Of a DNA stretch of 64,000 nucleotides, positions 17,291-25,874 are shown in pieces (the stretch's first letter is position 1; each line of letters starts with the position of its first letter). This DNA is from PALSA-612 sp963765295 (lineage in GTDB: Bacteria > Actinomycetota > Thermoleophilia > Gaiellales > Gaiellaceae). The translations under genes and the position numbers were made by a program. The stretch lies in NCBI GenBank assembly GCA_963765295.1, contig CAVXVO010000005.1:1426001-1490000 (forward strand), given 5' to 3'. The notes under the pieces are model-generated. The model worked only from the letters and a program-made list of their open reading frames with translations. It was not told the DNA's origin and searched no databases.

Positions 17291-17913
17291 GGCGCCGCAC
17301 GCTGCTCGTGGCGGCAGCAGTGGTCTGCCTCTGCGCGGCCGCGACCGCGGCACTGCTCGCAACCGATGTCGGTGCCTGGCACTCCGCCCTGCGTGCGGGC
17401 GACGCGGAGGCGGCCGCGGACCCGGCGGCGGCGACCGTGCCGACCGCGGACGAGCTGCTCCCGTTCCACGCCGCGCGCAACCTGCTCGGGCTCGACGACG
17501 ACCTCGCCTTCCGCCGGGCGCTCGTCCTCTTCCGGAGCGGCTACACCGGCATCCCGAGCCACGACCAGAGCACGGCCGGGACCGAGACCCGGGCCGAGGC
17601 GGAGGCGGCGCTCGAGCGGATCGTGCGGGCCGAGGGCGACGGCGCGAGAGCGTCGGCGGCCGCGAACCTCCTCGGCGTGCTCGAGCTCGTCGACGCGTCC
17701 GCCGGGTCGAGCCAGGGAGGCTCCGTCGACCGCGCGATCGTCGAGCTGCAGAACGCGGTCCGCCTCGACCCCGGGAACGCCGACGCGAAGGCGAACCTCG
17801 AACTGGCGCTCGGTCTCGCACCCCCGGACAGCCCGTTTCGCAGCACGCGCCACGGGTCGAGCGGCAGGCGGCGCGGCGGAGCCAGCCAGACCAGCCCGGG
17901 GCGGGGCTACTGA
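17287..17913 (+). CDS. TPR-like protein of the Bat operon
   Basis: 208 residues with an N-terminal signal or anchor (about residues 4-25). Helical repeats follow; the last, VELQNAVRLDPGNADAKANL, is a recognisable TPR unit. The C-terminus is Arg/Gly/Ser rich and probably disordered. BatE and BatC-type TPR proteins hold the same operon position, so a scaffold role beside the two VWA proteins is likely but unproven. Confidence 0.7.
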   Translation: MRRRTLLVAAAVVCLCAAATAALLATDVGAWHSALRAGDAEAAADPAAATVPTADELLPFHAARNLLGLDDDLAFRRALVLFRSGYTGIPSHDQSTAGTETRAEAEAALERIVRAEGDGARASAAANLLGVLELVDASAGSSQGGSVDRAIVELQNAVRLDPGNADAKANLELALGLAPPDSPFRSTRHGSSGRRRGGASQTSPGRGY

Positions 17914-18879
17914 GTGAGCCTGACGTTGCTCGCACCGGCCGGCCTCCTGCTCGTGCTCGGCGCGGTCCCGGCGCTCGGCGCCCTTGCCCTCGGCGAGCGG
18001 CGCTCGAACCGCTTGCGCTCGCTGCTCCGCCTGCACCCGCCCGGCAGGTCGGCCCGCCGGGCCGCTGTCGGCGCGATCCTTCTCCTCGCGGGGCTGCTCG
18101 GAGTCGCGGCTGCGCGTCCGGTCGTGGACGAGGCCCACGCCCGCTACCTGCGCACCGACGCCGAGGCGATCGTGGCGATCGACGTCTCCCGCTCGATGCT
18201 GGCCGCCGGGTCGCCAACGAGCCCGACGCGGCTCGCGCGCGCCAAGCGGATCGCCAAGGCCCTGCGGGGGGCGATACCCGACGTGCCGACGGGCGTCGCG
18301 TCGTTCACCGACCGCGTCCTGCCGAACCTCCTCCCCACCCCCGACGCGGCCGTGTTCTCGGCCACGGTCGACCGCTCGGTCGGGATCGAGCGCCCGCCGC
18401 CCGGCGGCGACGCCCTGACCGTCACGAACTTCGACGCTCTCGCAGCGCCCTCGCGGGACGGGTACTTCACACCCGGCAGGCGCCGACGCGTCCTCGTGAT
18501 CCTCACGGACGCCGAGAGTCGCGACTTCGACGCTGCTCCCCTCCGCAGCGCGCTTCGCGACTCGCCCGGCCTCGACACCGTGGTCGTCAGGGTCGGCTCG
18601 ACGCGCGAGCACGTGTTCGGTCCGGACGGGCTCCCCGAGTCCAACTTTCAGCCGCAGCCGACCGAGCAGACAGTGCGACGGTTCGTCGAGGCGACCGGCG
18701 CGCGTGCGTTCGGCGAGGGCGACCTGGCGGCCGCGGAGGCCGCCGTCCGGCGGGACGCGGGCCGCGGCACGCGCGTCCGCGTCGGGACGGAGTCGACCTC
18801 GACCGACGTGGCGCCCTACCTCGTGCTCGCTGCGTTCCTCCCGCTCGGCCTGCTTGTCCGTCTGAGAAACGTCATCTAG
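17914..18879 (+). CDS. VWA-domain membrane protein, BatA-like
   Basis: 321 residues. Two N-terminal membrane helices (about 3-27 and 52-68) are followed by a VWA domain with an intact MIDAS DVSRS (Asp90, Ser92, Ser94), GVASFTD and ILTDAES, and a final hydrophobic segment near the C-terminus. This is the BatA/BatB layout. The GTG follows the TGA of the TPR gene directly. Its stop lies next to the stop of a convergent gene. Confidence 0.8.
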   Translation: MSLTLLAPAGLLLVLGAVPALGALALGERRSNRLRSLLRLHPPGRSARRAAVGAILLLAGLLGVAAARPVVDEAHARYLRTDAEAIVAIDVSRSMLAAGSPTSPTRLARAKRIAKALRGAIPDVPTGVASFTDRVLPNLLPTPDAAVFSATVDRSVGIERPPPGGDALTVTNFDALAAPSRDGYFTPGRRRRVLVILTDAESRDFDAAPLRSALRDSPGLDTVVVRVGSTREHVFGPDGLPESNFQPQPTEQTVRRFVEATGARAFGEGDLAAAEAAVRRDAGRGTRVRVGTESTSTDVAPYLVLAAFLPLGLLVRLRNVI

Positions 18880-19785
18880 CTAGGTCGCCGCCAGCGGCAG
18901 TACCGGCTCCCCTCGTCCGAGTCCCATCTCGCCCGTCTCGCCCACCGTTCGGTGCTCGACCGGCTGCTCCGGGCCCGGAACGGAATGCTCGAGCCGCGAG
19001 AGGACACGGCCATGCTCGACGCGCGCCGGGAAGTCGTGGATCGGGATCACGTAGTCGCCGGAGTTGAGCGCCTTCTTGATCGCCGCGCGCTCCTGCCGCT
19101 TCGACGTCGACTGGTTACCGGTCGACTGTGGCTCGTAGTCGAGCACCTGGTAGATCGGGTCGACGATCTGGTTGTGCACGTCGTAGATGACGTCGCCGCA
19201 GATGCAGGCCGTTTCACCGTCCGCGAGCGAGACGAGGATGTTCATCGAGCCGTCCGTATGCCCGCCGGCCGCCTCGCAGACGATGCCGGGGAAGATCTCG
19301 TCCGGTCCGGAGAGCTCCAGGTCGAGCAGGCGCAGCGCGCCCGGCGTGTGCAGGCGGTCGATGTGATGCTTGACGTACTCCGCCGGATACTGGCCGCCCA
19401 TGATTCCCGAGGCCGAGAACTCGAGCTCCCGGCGGTTCATCACCACGGGCGTCGTCATCGGAAGGCCCGCGTCCTGCCCGGCGTGGTCGATGTGCGTGTG
19501 CGTGTGCAGGATGTAGCGGATGTCGGAACGGTCGAGGCCGTGCTCGGCCAGCCCGGCGTCGAGTCCCTGCCCCTCGCCGATGTAGCCCGACATGTGCAGG
19601 CGCTCCATGATCGCCGGCTCGCTGGCGCCCGTGTCGACGAGGATCGGGCCGACCGGGTTGCCGAGGATCAGCACGCCCCAGGTGGGAACGCGGGTGCGAA
19701 TCCCCATGTTGCGCGCGAGCACGAGGAAGCTCGACTCGAGCTCGATCTCGATCAGCGGCAGGAGCTTGATCTCGTGGGCGGGCAT
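18880..19785 (-). CDS. Metallo-beta-lactamase fold hydrolase, N-acyl-homoserine-lactonase-like
   Basis: 301 residues. The metal motif is HTHTHIDHAG, with later ligands in GGHTDGS, CGDVIYD and PIHDFPAR. This set fits the AttM/AiiA-type lactonase branch of the MBL superfamily. The substrate could be a lactone or another ester; quorum quenching is not shown. I chose the ATG at 19785 because AGGAGG lies 7 bases before it, in preference to the open frame extending to 19839. The gene is convergent with the Bat operon. Confidence 0.75.
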   Translation of the reverse strand: MPAHEIKLLPLIEIELESSFLVLARNMGIRTRVPTWGVLILGNPVGPILVDTGASEPAIMERLHMSGYIGEGQGLDAGLAEHGLDRSDIRYILHTHTHIDHAGQDAGLPMTTPVVMNRRELEFSASGIMGGQYPAEYVKHHIDRLHTPGALRLLDLELSGPDEIFPGIVCEAAGGHTDGSMNILVSLADGETACICGDVIYDVHNQIVDPIYQVLDYEPQSTGNQSTSKRQERAAIKKALNSGDYVIPIHDFPARVEHGRVLSRLEHSVPGPEQPVEHRTVGETGEMGLGRGEPVLPLAAT

Positions 19786-19839
19786 CGCGGCACCTCCTGG
19801 TCGGTCGCCCGGGGAGCGTAAACGCGGCCGGGGCGGCAC

Positions 19840-20712
19840 TCAAGCGGGGGGAGGGACGAACCGCCCGGCCACGATCTCGCCGCGCCGCACCTCCAGCACC
19901 CAGGTCGAGCCCTTCGTGAACCTCAGCGGCCCCGCGAGCGGCACTCCCTCGGCCGCGAGCGAATGGATGGCGACCTCCTGTACGTCTCCATGGGTCGAGA
20001 GCGCGACCGGGCCGAGCGCGGCTGCCGAGCGAACGAGCTCGAGCGCCGGCGGATACGGGCCACCCTCGGCGAGCGCGTCGTGCTCCTGCACGGGCAGGCC
20101 GAGCGCCGCCCCGAGCGGCTCGAGCGTCTGGACGCAGCGGACGTAGGCGCTGGACACGAGGGCCGCAAGCGGCTCGGCCGCGAGCTGGCCCGCGAGCGCC
20201 TCGGCCTGCCGCCGGCCTGCCCCGGTCAGCGGGCGCAGCTCGTCGGGCTCGTGCCACTTCTCCCGGCTGCCGGCCTTCCCGTGGCGGACGAGGAAGATCT
20301 CCTCCTGTTCTTTCCCGGCGACCTTGCCAAGACTCGCGAGCAGGGCGCGGTCGTGCGCGTAGTCGAGCCGCTCGGCCGCCTCGGTCGGGCTCCCCCAGAA
20401 CACCTCGTCGACCTCGTTCGCCGCCACCGCCTCCTGGCCGGGCGCGACCATCGTCCAGTAGCGCACCTGTTTCGGCCGATCACGCGAATCGCGGTACTCG
20501 GTCGTACCGACGTCACGGCCGAACAGGCAGCGCAGGCCGGTCTCCTCCTCCACCTCACGAAGTGCCGCCTCGCGCTCCGGCTCGCCCGGCTCGAGCTTCC
20601 CTTTCGGGAGCGACCAGTCCTCGTACGCCGGCCGGTGGACGAGGAGCACCTCGAGCCCCTGTTCGCCGTGCCGGAGGACGAGCCCGCCCGCGGCGCGGAC
20701 GAGCTCGCTCAC
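19840..20712 (-). CDS. mutT1: MutT1-like Nudix hydrolase fused to a histidine phosphatase domain
   Basis: 290 residues. The Nudix box runs from Gly38 to Leu60 with all hallmark residues (G-x5-E-x7-REVEEETG). The second half is a SixA/phosphoglycerate-mutase-like domain with LVRHGKAG (His144) and STHGDVQE. Mycobacterial MutT1 has the same two-domain architecture, hydrolyses 8-oxo-dGTP and diadenosine polyphosphates, and also lies next to ppk. GTG overlaps the stop of the CYTH-CHAD gene, placing it in the polyphosphate operon. Confidence 0.85.
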   Translation of the reverse strand: MSELVRAAGGLVLRHGEQGLEVLLVHRPAYEDWSLPKGKLEPGEPEREAALREVEEETGLRCLFGRDVGTTEYRDSRDRPKQVRYWTMVAPGQEAVAANEVDEVFWGSPTEAAERLDYAHDRALLASLGKVAGKEQEEIFLVRHGKAGSREKWHEPDELRPLTGAGRRQAEALAGQLAAEPLAALVSSAYVRCVQTLEPLGAALGLPVQEHDALAEGGPYPPALELVRSAAALGPVALSTHGDVQEVAIHSLAAEGVPLAGPLRFTKGSTWVLEVRRGEIVAGRFVPPPA

Positions 20713-22205
20713 GTGAGCGAGCGCGGCCGGGCGGCGACGAGTCCCTTCCACGCGCGCCGCCAGTTGGCCCGCGCCTGGTCCGCCGCGGCGCGTTCGAGCG
20801 CGGCGAGCTCTCCGGCGGCGAAGACGGCAGCGGACGAGCGCCGGGCGGCGGCGAAGCGCCGGAGCCAGCCCTCGGCGACGACCGCGTCGTTGAGGTCTCC
20901 GAGCACCTGCTGGAGGTCGGCGGCGGCACGCGCGAACGCGCCGGCCTTCTTGCCGAGCACCGGCGCCGCCGCCTCGGCCGCGTACCGGCAGCGCTTTGCC
21001 CGGATGCGCACGTCGTGGAGTGCGGCGTCGTCCGGACGCTTGCCGAGCCCCGCGACCGCCCGCTCGAGCGCTTGCCACGGTCGGCGCACGAGCGGCGGCA
21101 CGAGCTCCCTCGCCGGGCCCTCCGCCTCGGCCGTCAGCGCGGGCGTCGAGGCCGCGGTGACGAGACGGTCGAGCAGTTCGACGTAGCGCTCGCCGCGAAG
21201 CGCCGCGAGCAGCCCGGCGAGCGCCTCGGCACGCTCGGCGCGAAGCGTGTCGAGCACACGCGCGGCTGCCTTCGCCTCCGCGTCCGCGAGCGTTCGGGCG
21301 CGTTCCTCGAGGCTTGCCAGCAGGACGTCGGTGTCGCGGACGCGACCGAGCAGGGTCGCGAGCCAGCCGAGTTCGCTCCTGAGCGCGTTGCTCCAGGCCG
21401 GATCGAGGAGCGGCTCGAACGTCCGCAGGTCGGAACGCAGCGTGCGCGTGGCCACGCGCGCCTTGTGGACGCCCTCGGGGCCTGCGTCCAGCCGGACGAC
21501 GGGGTCGTGGTGGATCAGCCGGGCGACGGCGTTCGCGAGCGCGCCTCGCACCACGTCGCCCGCCGTCGCGTCGGCGTCGAGCTCGACCGTGGCGACGTCG
21601 GGCGGAGCCTGGGCGCGAGCGCCGAGCGCGCGCACGAGCTTGGGCATCTGGTCGACCCGCTCGGCGCCGGCGCTCTCGAGCAGCCGTACGAGCCGCTTCA
21701 CGAGCCGCGAAGGAGCGTGCTCGCCCAGCTCGAGCTCGAGCTCGCGGAACGTCGACTGCACGTGGCGGTCCTCGTCGAGCGACGAGACCCGGTCGTCGAC
21801 CAGCTCGCCGACTCTCGTCTCCTCGACGTCCGCCAGCTGGACGACGGCGCGCAGCGTCCGCAGACGCGCGCACGGGACGACCGGCCGCGCGCGGGCGTAC
21901 GCCTGGACGAGGTCGATCGCCTGCTCGGGCGGCCGGCGGACGCTGCCTCCGAAGACGAGCTCGTCCCGCACGATTGCGTCGCCGTCCGCCCCGGCCGGCA
22001 GCTTCAGCGTCCAGCCCTCGGGGCTCCGGTGGCGGAGCGTCACGCCGAAGCGTGCGAGCCGCAGATCGTCGGTGTCGAGATACGTCGCCAGCAGCCGCCG
22101 CGCGCCCTGGGGTGCCGCGACGAGGCCGTCCACGAGCTCGAGGCTCGGCATGCGGAAGCCGGGCGGTACGGACAGCTTCAGCTCGCGCTCGCGCGAGACC
22201 TTCAC
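20709..22205 (-). CDS. CYTH-CHAD domain protein (polyphosphate/triphosphate binding)
   Basis: 498 residues. The N-terminal CYTH domain has the ExExK signature (Glu6, Glu8, Lys10) and an acidic/basic beta-tunnel pattern typical of triphosphate hydrolases. From about residue 235 a CHAD domain follows, rich in Arg and Lys, with GVHKARVATRTLRSDL and VRIRAKRCRYAAEA, its conserved phosphate-binding helices. CHAD domains bind polyphosphate granules. GTG overlaps the ppk stop, so it is co-translated with polyphosphate kinase. Probable role: polyphosphate granule binding with triphosphatase activity. Confidence 0.85.
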   Translation of the reverse strand: MKVSRERELKLSVPPGFRMPSLELVDGLVAAPQGARRLLATYLDTDDLRLARFGVTLRHRSPEGWTLKLPAGADGDAIVRDELVFGGSVRRPPEQAIDLVQAYARARPVVPCARLRTLRAVVQLADVEETRVGELVDDRVSSLDEDRHVQSTFRELELELGEHAPSRLVKRLVRLLESAGAERVDQMPKLVRALGARAQAPPDVATVELDADATAGDVVRGALANAVARLIHHDPVVRLDAGPEGVHKARVATRTLRSDLRTFEPLLDPAWSNALRSELGWLATLLGRVRDTDVLLASLEERARTLADAEAKAAARVLDTLRAERAEALAGLLAALRGERYVELLDRLVTAASTPALTAEAEGPARELVPPLVRRPWQALERAVAGLGKRPDDAALHDVRIRAKRCRYAAEAAAPVLGKKAGAFARAAADLQQVLGDLNDAVVAEGWLRRFAAARRSSAAVFAAGELAALERAAADQARANWRRAWKGLVAARPRSLT

Positions 22206-24283
22206 AGCACGGCGCGCTCGAGCGCCAGCTCCTCGAACCTGATCTGGCTGTCGAGCCCGGCCGTCGTCGGCACCTTCTGCCACCCGGTCGGCCCCAGCTC
22301 CCAGGCGAGGACGTCGTCGGCGAGCGACACGGCGAGGATCTCGTCGAGGCGGGCGGCGAGCCCGGGGTCGGAGACCGGGGCGACGCATTCCACCCGGCGA
22401 TCGAGGTTCCGCTGCATGAGGTCCGCGGAGCCGATGTAGTAGCGCGAGCCGCGCTCCGTCGAGCCGAAGCGGAAGATGCGCGAGTGCTCGAGGTAGCGCC
22501 CGACGATCGAGCGGACGCGCACCGTCTCCGACAGGCCCTTCACACCGGGCTGGAGGCAGCACATCGACCGAACGATCAGGTCGATCGGCACGCCGGCCCG
22601 TGACGCCTCGTAGAGCGCTTCGATCACTCCCGGGTCGATCAGGTTGTTCACCTTGAAGACGATTCGTCCATCCGGGCCTGCGTCCGTCTCCTCGTGGATC
22701 AGGTCGATGAGCGCCTTGCGGAGCCCTCCGGGCGCGACGAGCACCTTGCGGTACGTGCGCTGGTTCGAGTACCCGGTCAGGTAGTTGAAGAGGTCGGCGA
22801 CGTCGGCGGTCAGCTCGGGGTCGGACGAGAGCAGGCCGCAGTCCTCGTAGACCCGGGCCGTGACCGGGTTGTAGTTGCCCGTCCCGACGTGGCAGTAGCG
22901 GCGGATGAGCCCGGCTTCGGCCCGGACCACGAGCACCGTCTTGGCGTGCGTCTTCAGGCCGACGACGCCGTACACGACGTGGACCCCGGCCTGTTCGAGA
23001 CGGCCGGCCCAGCCGATGTTCGCCTCCTCGTCGCCGCGGGCCTGCAGCTCGACCAGCGCGACGACCTGCTTGCCGGCTTCGGCCGCGTGGACGAGCGACT
23101 GGACGATCGGGCTCTCCTCGTCGGACGTCCGGTACAGCGTCTGCTTGATCGCGAGCACGTCGCGGTCGTCCGCGGCCTGGCGCACGAACTCCTCGACCGA
23201 GGTCGAGAACGAGTCGTAGGGATGCTGGACGAGCACGTCGCCGGCCCGCAGCACCTCGAAGATGTCGGGACGGATGCCCTTGAGCGCCGCGAGACGCGGC
23301 TGGGTCACGCCGATCCACGACTTCGACTTCAGCGACGGCCGCCGCAGCTCGGTCAGCGCGCGCAGGTCGCCGAGATCGAGCAGGCCGTCGGAGACGTAGA
23401 CCTCCGAGCTGCGCAGGTCGAGCTCGCGCTGGAGCAGCGCGCGAAGCTCCTTCGGCATCGTCGGGTTGATCTCGAGCCGGACGGCCTCGGGGGAGCGGCG
23501 GCGGCGCAGAAGCTCGGTGCGCAGGGCCGAGAGCAGGTCTTCGGCCTCGTCCACCTCGATCTCGATGTCGGCGTCTCGCGTGACGCGGAACACGTGGAAC
23601 GACTCGATCTTCATGCCGGGGAAGAGCAGGTCGAGGTGTGCCGCGATCACCTGCTCGATCGGCACGAACCGCCGGCCGCCCGAGACCTTGAGGAAACGCG
23701 GGAGGAGCGGCGGCACCTTCACGCGGGCGAAGCGCGGCTCGCGGGTGAGCGGGTCACGCGCGAGCACGGCCAGGTTCAGCGACAGGTTGGAGATGTATGG
23801 AAACGGGTGGGCCGGGTCGACGGCAAGCGGCGTGAGCACGGGGAAGATGCGGTTCTCGAACATCTCCCTTAGCTCCTCGCGCTGCGTCGACTTGAGCTCG
23901 TCCCAGGCGACGATGCGGACGCCCGCGGAGCCGAGCTTTTCGCGCATGGTCTCGAAGATCCGGCCCGCGCGGGTGGACAGCTCCTGCACGCGGGCGCGGA
24001 TCGCGTCGAGCTGCTCCCGTGGGCTGAGCCCGTCCGGCGAGGTCGTCGGCAGGCCCGCCGCCGCCTGCTCCTTCAGCCCCGACACGCGAATCTGGAAGAA
24101 CTCGTCGAGGAAGCCGCCGAAGAAAGCGAGGAAGTTGACGCGCTCCAGCAGAGGCTGCGAGTCGTCGGCGGCGAGCAGCAGCACCCGCTCGTAGAAGTCG
24201 AGCCGCGAGAGCTCACGGTTCAGAAAGACCGGCTCGATCTCGGCCGGCGTCTCGATCTCTCGGGGGGCTTCTGCTCTTGCCAT
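22202..24283 (-). CDS. ppk1: Polyphosphate kinase 1
   Basis: 693 residues, the usual PPK1 length. It opens with the family signature FLNRELSRLDFYERVL. The phosphorylated His is His446 in GLKTHAK and the second essential His is His600 in RYLEHSRIF. YCHVGTGNYNP and TGYSNQ are also conserved. It reversibly transfers the ATP gamma-phosphate to polyphosphate. It heads the operon ppk1 - CYTH-CHAD - mutT1-like; Ppx is encoded 1.6 kb away in the same direction. Confidence 0.95.
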   Translation of the reverse strand: MARAEAPREIETPAEIEPVFLNRELSRLDFYERVLLLAADDSQPLLERVNFLAFFGGFLDEFFQIRVSGLKEQAAAGLPTTSPDGLSPREQLDAIRARVQELSTRAGRIFETMREKLGSAGVRIVAWDELKSTQREELREMFENRIFPVLTPLAVDPAHPFPYISNLSLNLAVLARDPLTREPRFARVKVPPLLPRFLKVSGGRRFVPIEQVIAAHLDLLFPGMKIESFHVFRVTRDADIEIEVDEAEDLLSALRTELLRRRRSPEAVRLEINPTMPKELRALLQRELDLRSSEVYVSDGLLDLGDLRALTELRRPSLKSKSWIGVTQPRLAALKGIRPDIFEVLRAGDVLVQHPYDSFSTSVEEFVRQAADDRDVLAIKQTLYRTSDEESPIVQSLVHAAEAGKQVVALVELQARGDEEANIGWAGRLEQAGVHVVYGVVGLKTHAKTVLVVRAEAGLIRRYCHVGTGNYNPVTARVYEDCGLLSSDPELTADVADLFNYLTGYSNQRTYRKVLVAPGGLRKALIDLIHEETDAGPDGRIVFKVNNLIDPGVIEALYEASRAGVPIDLIVRSMCCLQPGVKGLSETVRVRSIVGRYLEHSRIFRFGSTERGSRYYIGSADLMQRNLDRRVECVAPVSDPGLAARLDEILAVSLADDVLAWELGPTGWQKVPTTAGLDSQIRFEELALERAVL

Positions 24284-24378
24284 TCGGCGTTCTTCCTGAT
24301 TGTCTCAGTCCTGCGCGGGCTCGGGCGGGGGACTTTTCCGGTTTCCACTTCGACCCCGGATGTTCACCAGTCCGTCCC

Positions 24379-24398
24379 CCATCCCTGTACGGGGATGG
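24379..24398. repeat. Inverted repeat over the start of a small gene
   Basis: CCATCCC and GGGATGG flank six bases; the right arm contains the ATG of the small ORF at 24395. A transcript that includes it could hide its own start codon. Confidence 0.4.
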
Positions 24399-24613
24399 AA
24401 CAGGGTTCGGTGTCCGTGACCGGCACGGCCGATCATTCGCACGGCGAGCGGCAGAAACGTCAAGCGCTGGACCCGAACAGGCTCGAGACGATGTCGGACG
24501 ACGAGCTCGAAGTCGAGCTGACGATCGCGGCCTACACGCCGGGTCATCTGCGCTGGGATCGCTACCAGCGGCTCATGCTGGAACGGTTGCGCCGCCGGCT
24601 GATCACGGCCTGA
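24395..24613 (+). CDS. Small protein of unknown function
   Basis: 72 residues, acidic in the middle and basic at the end, ending with TPGHLRWDRYQRLMLERLRR. Third-position GC bias fits coding. Two features make it plausible rather than certain: it fills the gap between the divergent ppk1 gene and the HAF-repeat gene, and it has a helical, DNA- or protein-binding look. No Shine-Dalgarno is obvious and a hairpin covers the start. I do not recognise a family. Confidence 0.4.
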   Translation: MEQGSVSVTGTADHSHGERQKRQALDPNRLETMSDDELEVELTIAAYTPGHLRWDRYQRLMLERLRRRLITA

Positions 24614-24638
24614 GCGTCCGGTCCGCCACAATGCATTC

Positions 24639-25874
24639 GTGGTTCGGAACGCGTGGCTCGCCGCGGGTTTCCTGGGGGTGCTCGGTTGCGCGTTCGTCGC
24701 CGGCTCGGGCTCCTCGGCGACGGTCAGCACCTCGTGGGTGCCGACCGACCTGCTGAAGCTCGCGCGGCAGCGGTATCCGGCCTACGTCCGCGTCACGCCG
24801 ATCGGGTTCGCAGGCAGCGAGGCGCTCTGGACCGCGCGCCGGTTGAACGCGGTGCCGGCCAGTCGCTACAACGACGGGAGCTTGCAGCACGTCTTCGCCT
24901 GGCACGACGGGATCACGCGCGACTTGGGTTCGTTCGGGCGATCGGACAACACCGCGGTCGCGGTCAACAACCACGGCCAGATCGCCGTGATGCGATTCTC
25001 GGCGCCGATCGGCATTCCGATCCCTATCGCCGGACACACGTTGCCGATCGAGACCCCTCGCGCCTACATGTGGCAAGAAGGCAGATTCACCGCGCTCGGC
25101 TCGCTCGGCGGCCCGATGACGTTCGCGGCGGCGATCGACGACCGCGGCGACATCGTCGGCTCGAGCGAGACCAGCCGAGAGCGGTTCAGCAGCCATGCGT
25201 TCCTGTGGCAGCACGGGAAGATGACCGACCTCGGGACGCTCGGCGGGAAGACGAGCAGCGCCGAGGCGATCAACGATCACGGCCAGATCGTCGGCACGAG
25301 TCAGACCGACGATGGCGCGCCACGGGGCTTTCTCTGGCAGAACGGGAAGATGATCGACCTCGGCACGCTCGGGCGGTGGTCGATCGAACCGGTCGCGATC
25401 AACGATCACGGCCAGGTGCTCGGGCGGGGCATCGACAGGTCGACGACGAACACCCGGGTGTACCTCTGGGACAAGGGGAAGCTCACCGATCTCGGGGTGC
25501 ACGTCGATCCGAACGCGCCGCTCGCGATCAACGACGCCGGCCAGGTGATCGGAACGCGGGCCGATCACAGCGGGTTCGTCTGGAAGCAGGGAAAGGTCAT
25601 TCCGCTCGGCACCGTCGCCGGCCAGGCGGCGACGCCCACGGCGATCGACGAGCGGGGCCAGATCGCCGGCGGTACGAAGAGCGCGGGCTTCGACTCTCAC
25701 GCCTTCGTGTGGCAGAGCGGCACGCAAACGGCTCTGCCCGCCCCGGGCAGGCTGTCCTCGGCGCCGGTCGCGTGGATCGACCGGACGGGAACGCAGGTCC
25801 TGGCCGTCAGCTACGGGGCAGCGGGCCTCCGCACGCGGCTCCTCGTCTGGACGCGCCGCGGGCCGGGTAGCTAG
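24639..25874 (+). CDS. Secreted HAF-repeat protein (beta-propeller-like)
   Basis: 411 residues with a signal peptide. At least seven HAF-type repeats of about 40-45 residues follow, each with the pattern HAFLWQ-x-G-x-x-x-DLGTLGG ... AINDHGQIVG. HAF repeats are found in extracellular proteins of soil bacteria with no proven activity. The GTG at 24639 gives a good signal peptide; an ATG at 24631 is out of frame. Its stop overlaps that of ppx on the other strand. The box CACAAT lies 6 bases before the GTG. Confidence 0.8.
   Translation: MVRNAWLAAGFLGVLGCAFVAGSGSSATVSTSWVPTDLLKLARQRYPAYVRVTPIGFAGSEALWTARRLNAVPASRYNDGSLQHVFAWHDGITRDLGSFGRSDNTAVAVNNHGQIAVMRFSAPIGIPIPIAGHTLPIETPRAYMWQEGRFTALGSLGGPMTFAAAIDDRGDIVGSSETSRERFSSHAFLWQHGKMTDLGTLGGKTSSAEAINDHGQIVGTSQTDDGAPRGFLWQNGKMIDLGTLGRWSIEPVAINDHGQVLGRGIDRSTTNTRVYLWDKGKLTDLGVHVDPNAPLAINDAGQVIGTRADHSGFVWKQGKVIPLGTVAGQAATPTAIDERGQIAGGTKSAGFDSHAFVWQSGTQTALPAPGRLSSAPVAWIDRTGTQVLAVSYGAAGLRTRLLVWTRRGPGS

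Noticed and set aside
18880..19785. Proven quorum-quenching lactonase
   Set aside because: The metal motif is shared by many MBL hydrolases; no substrate residues allow the claim.
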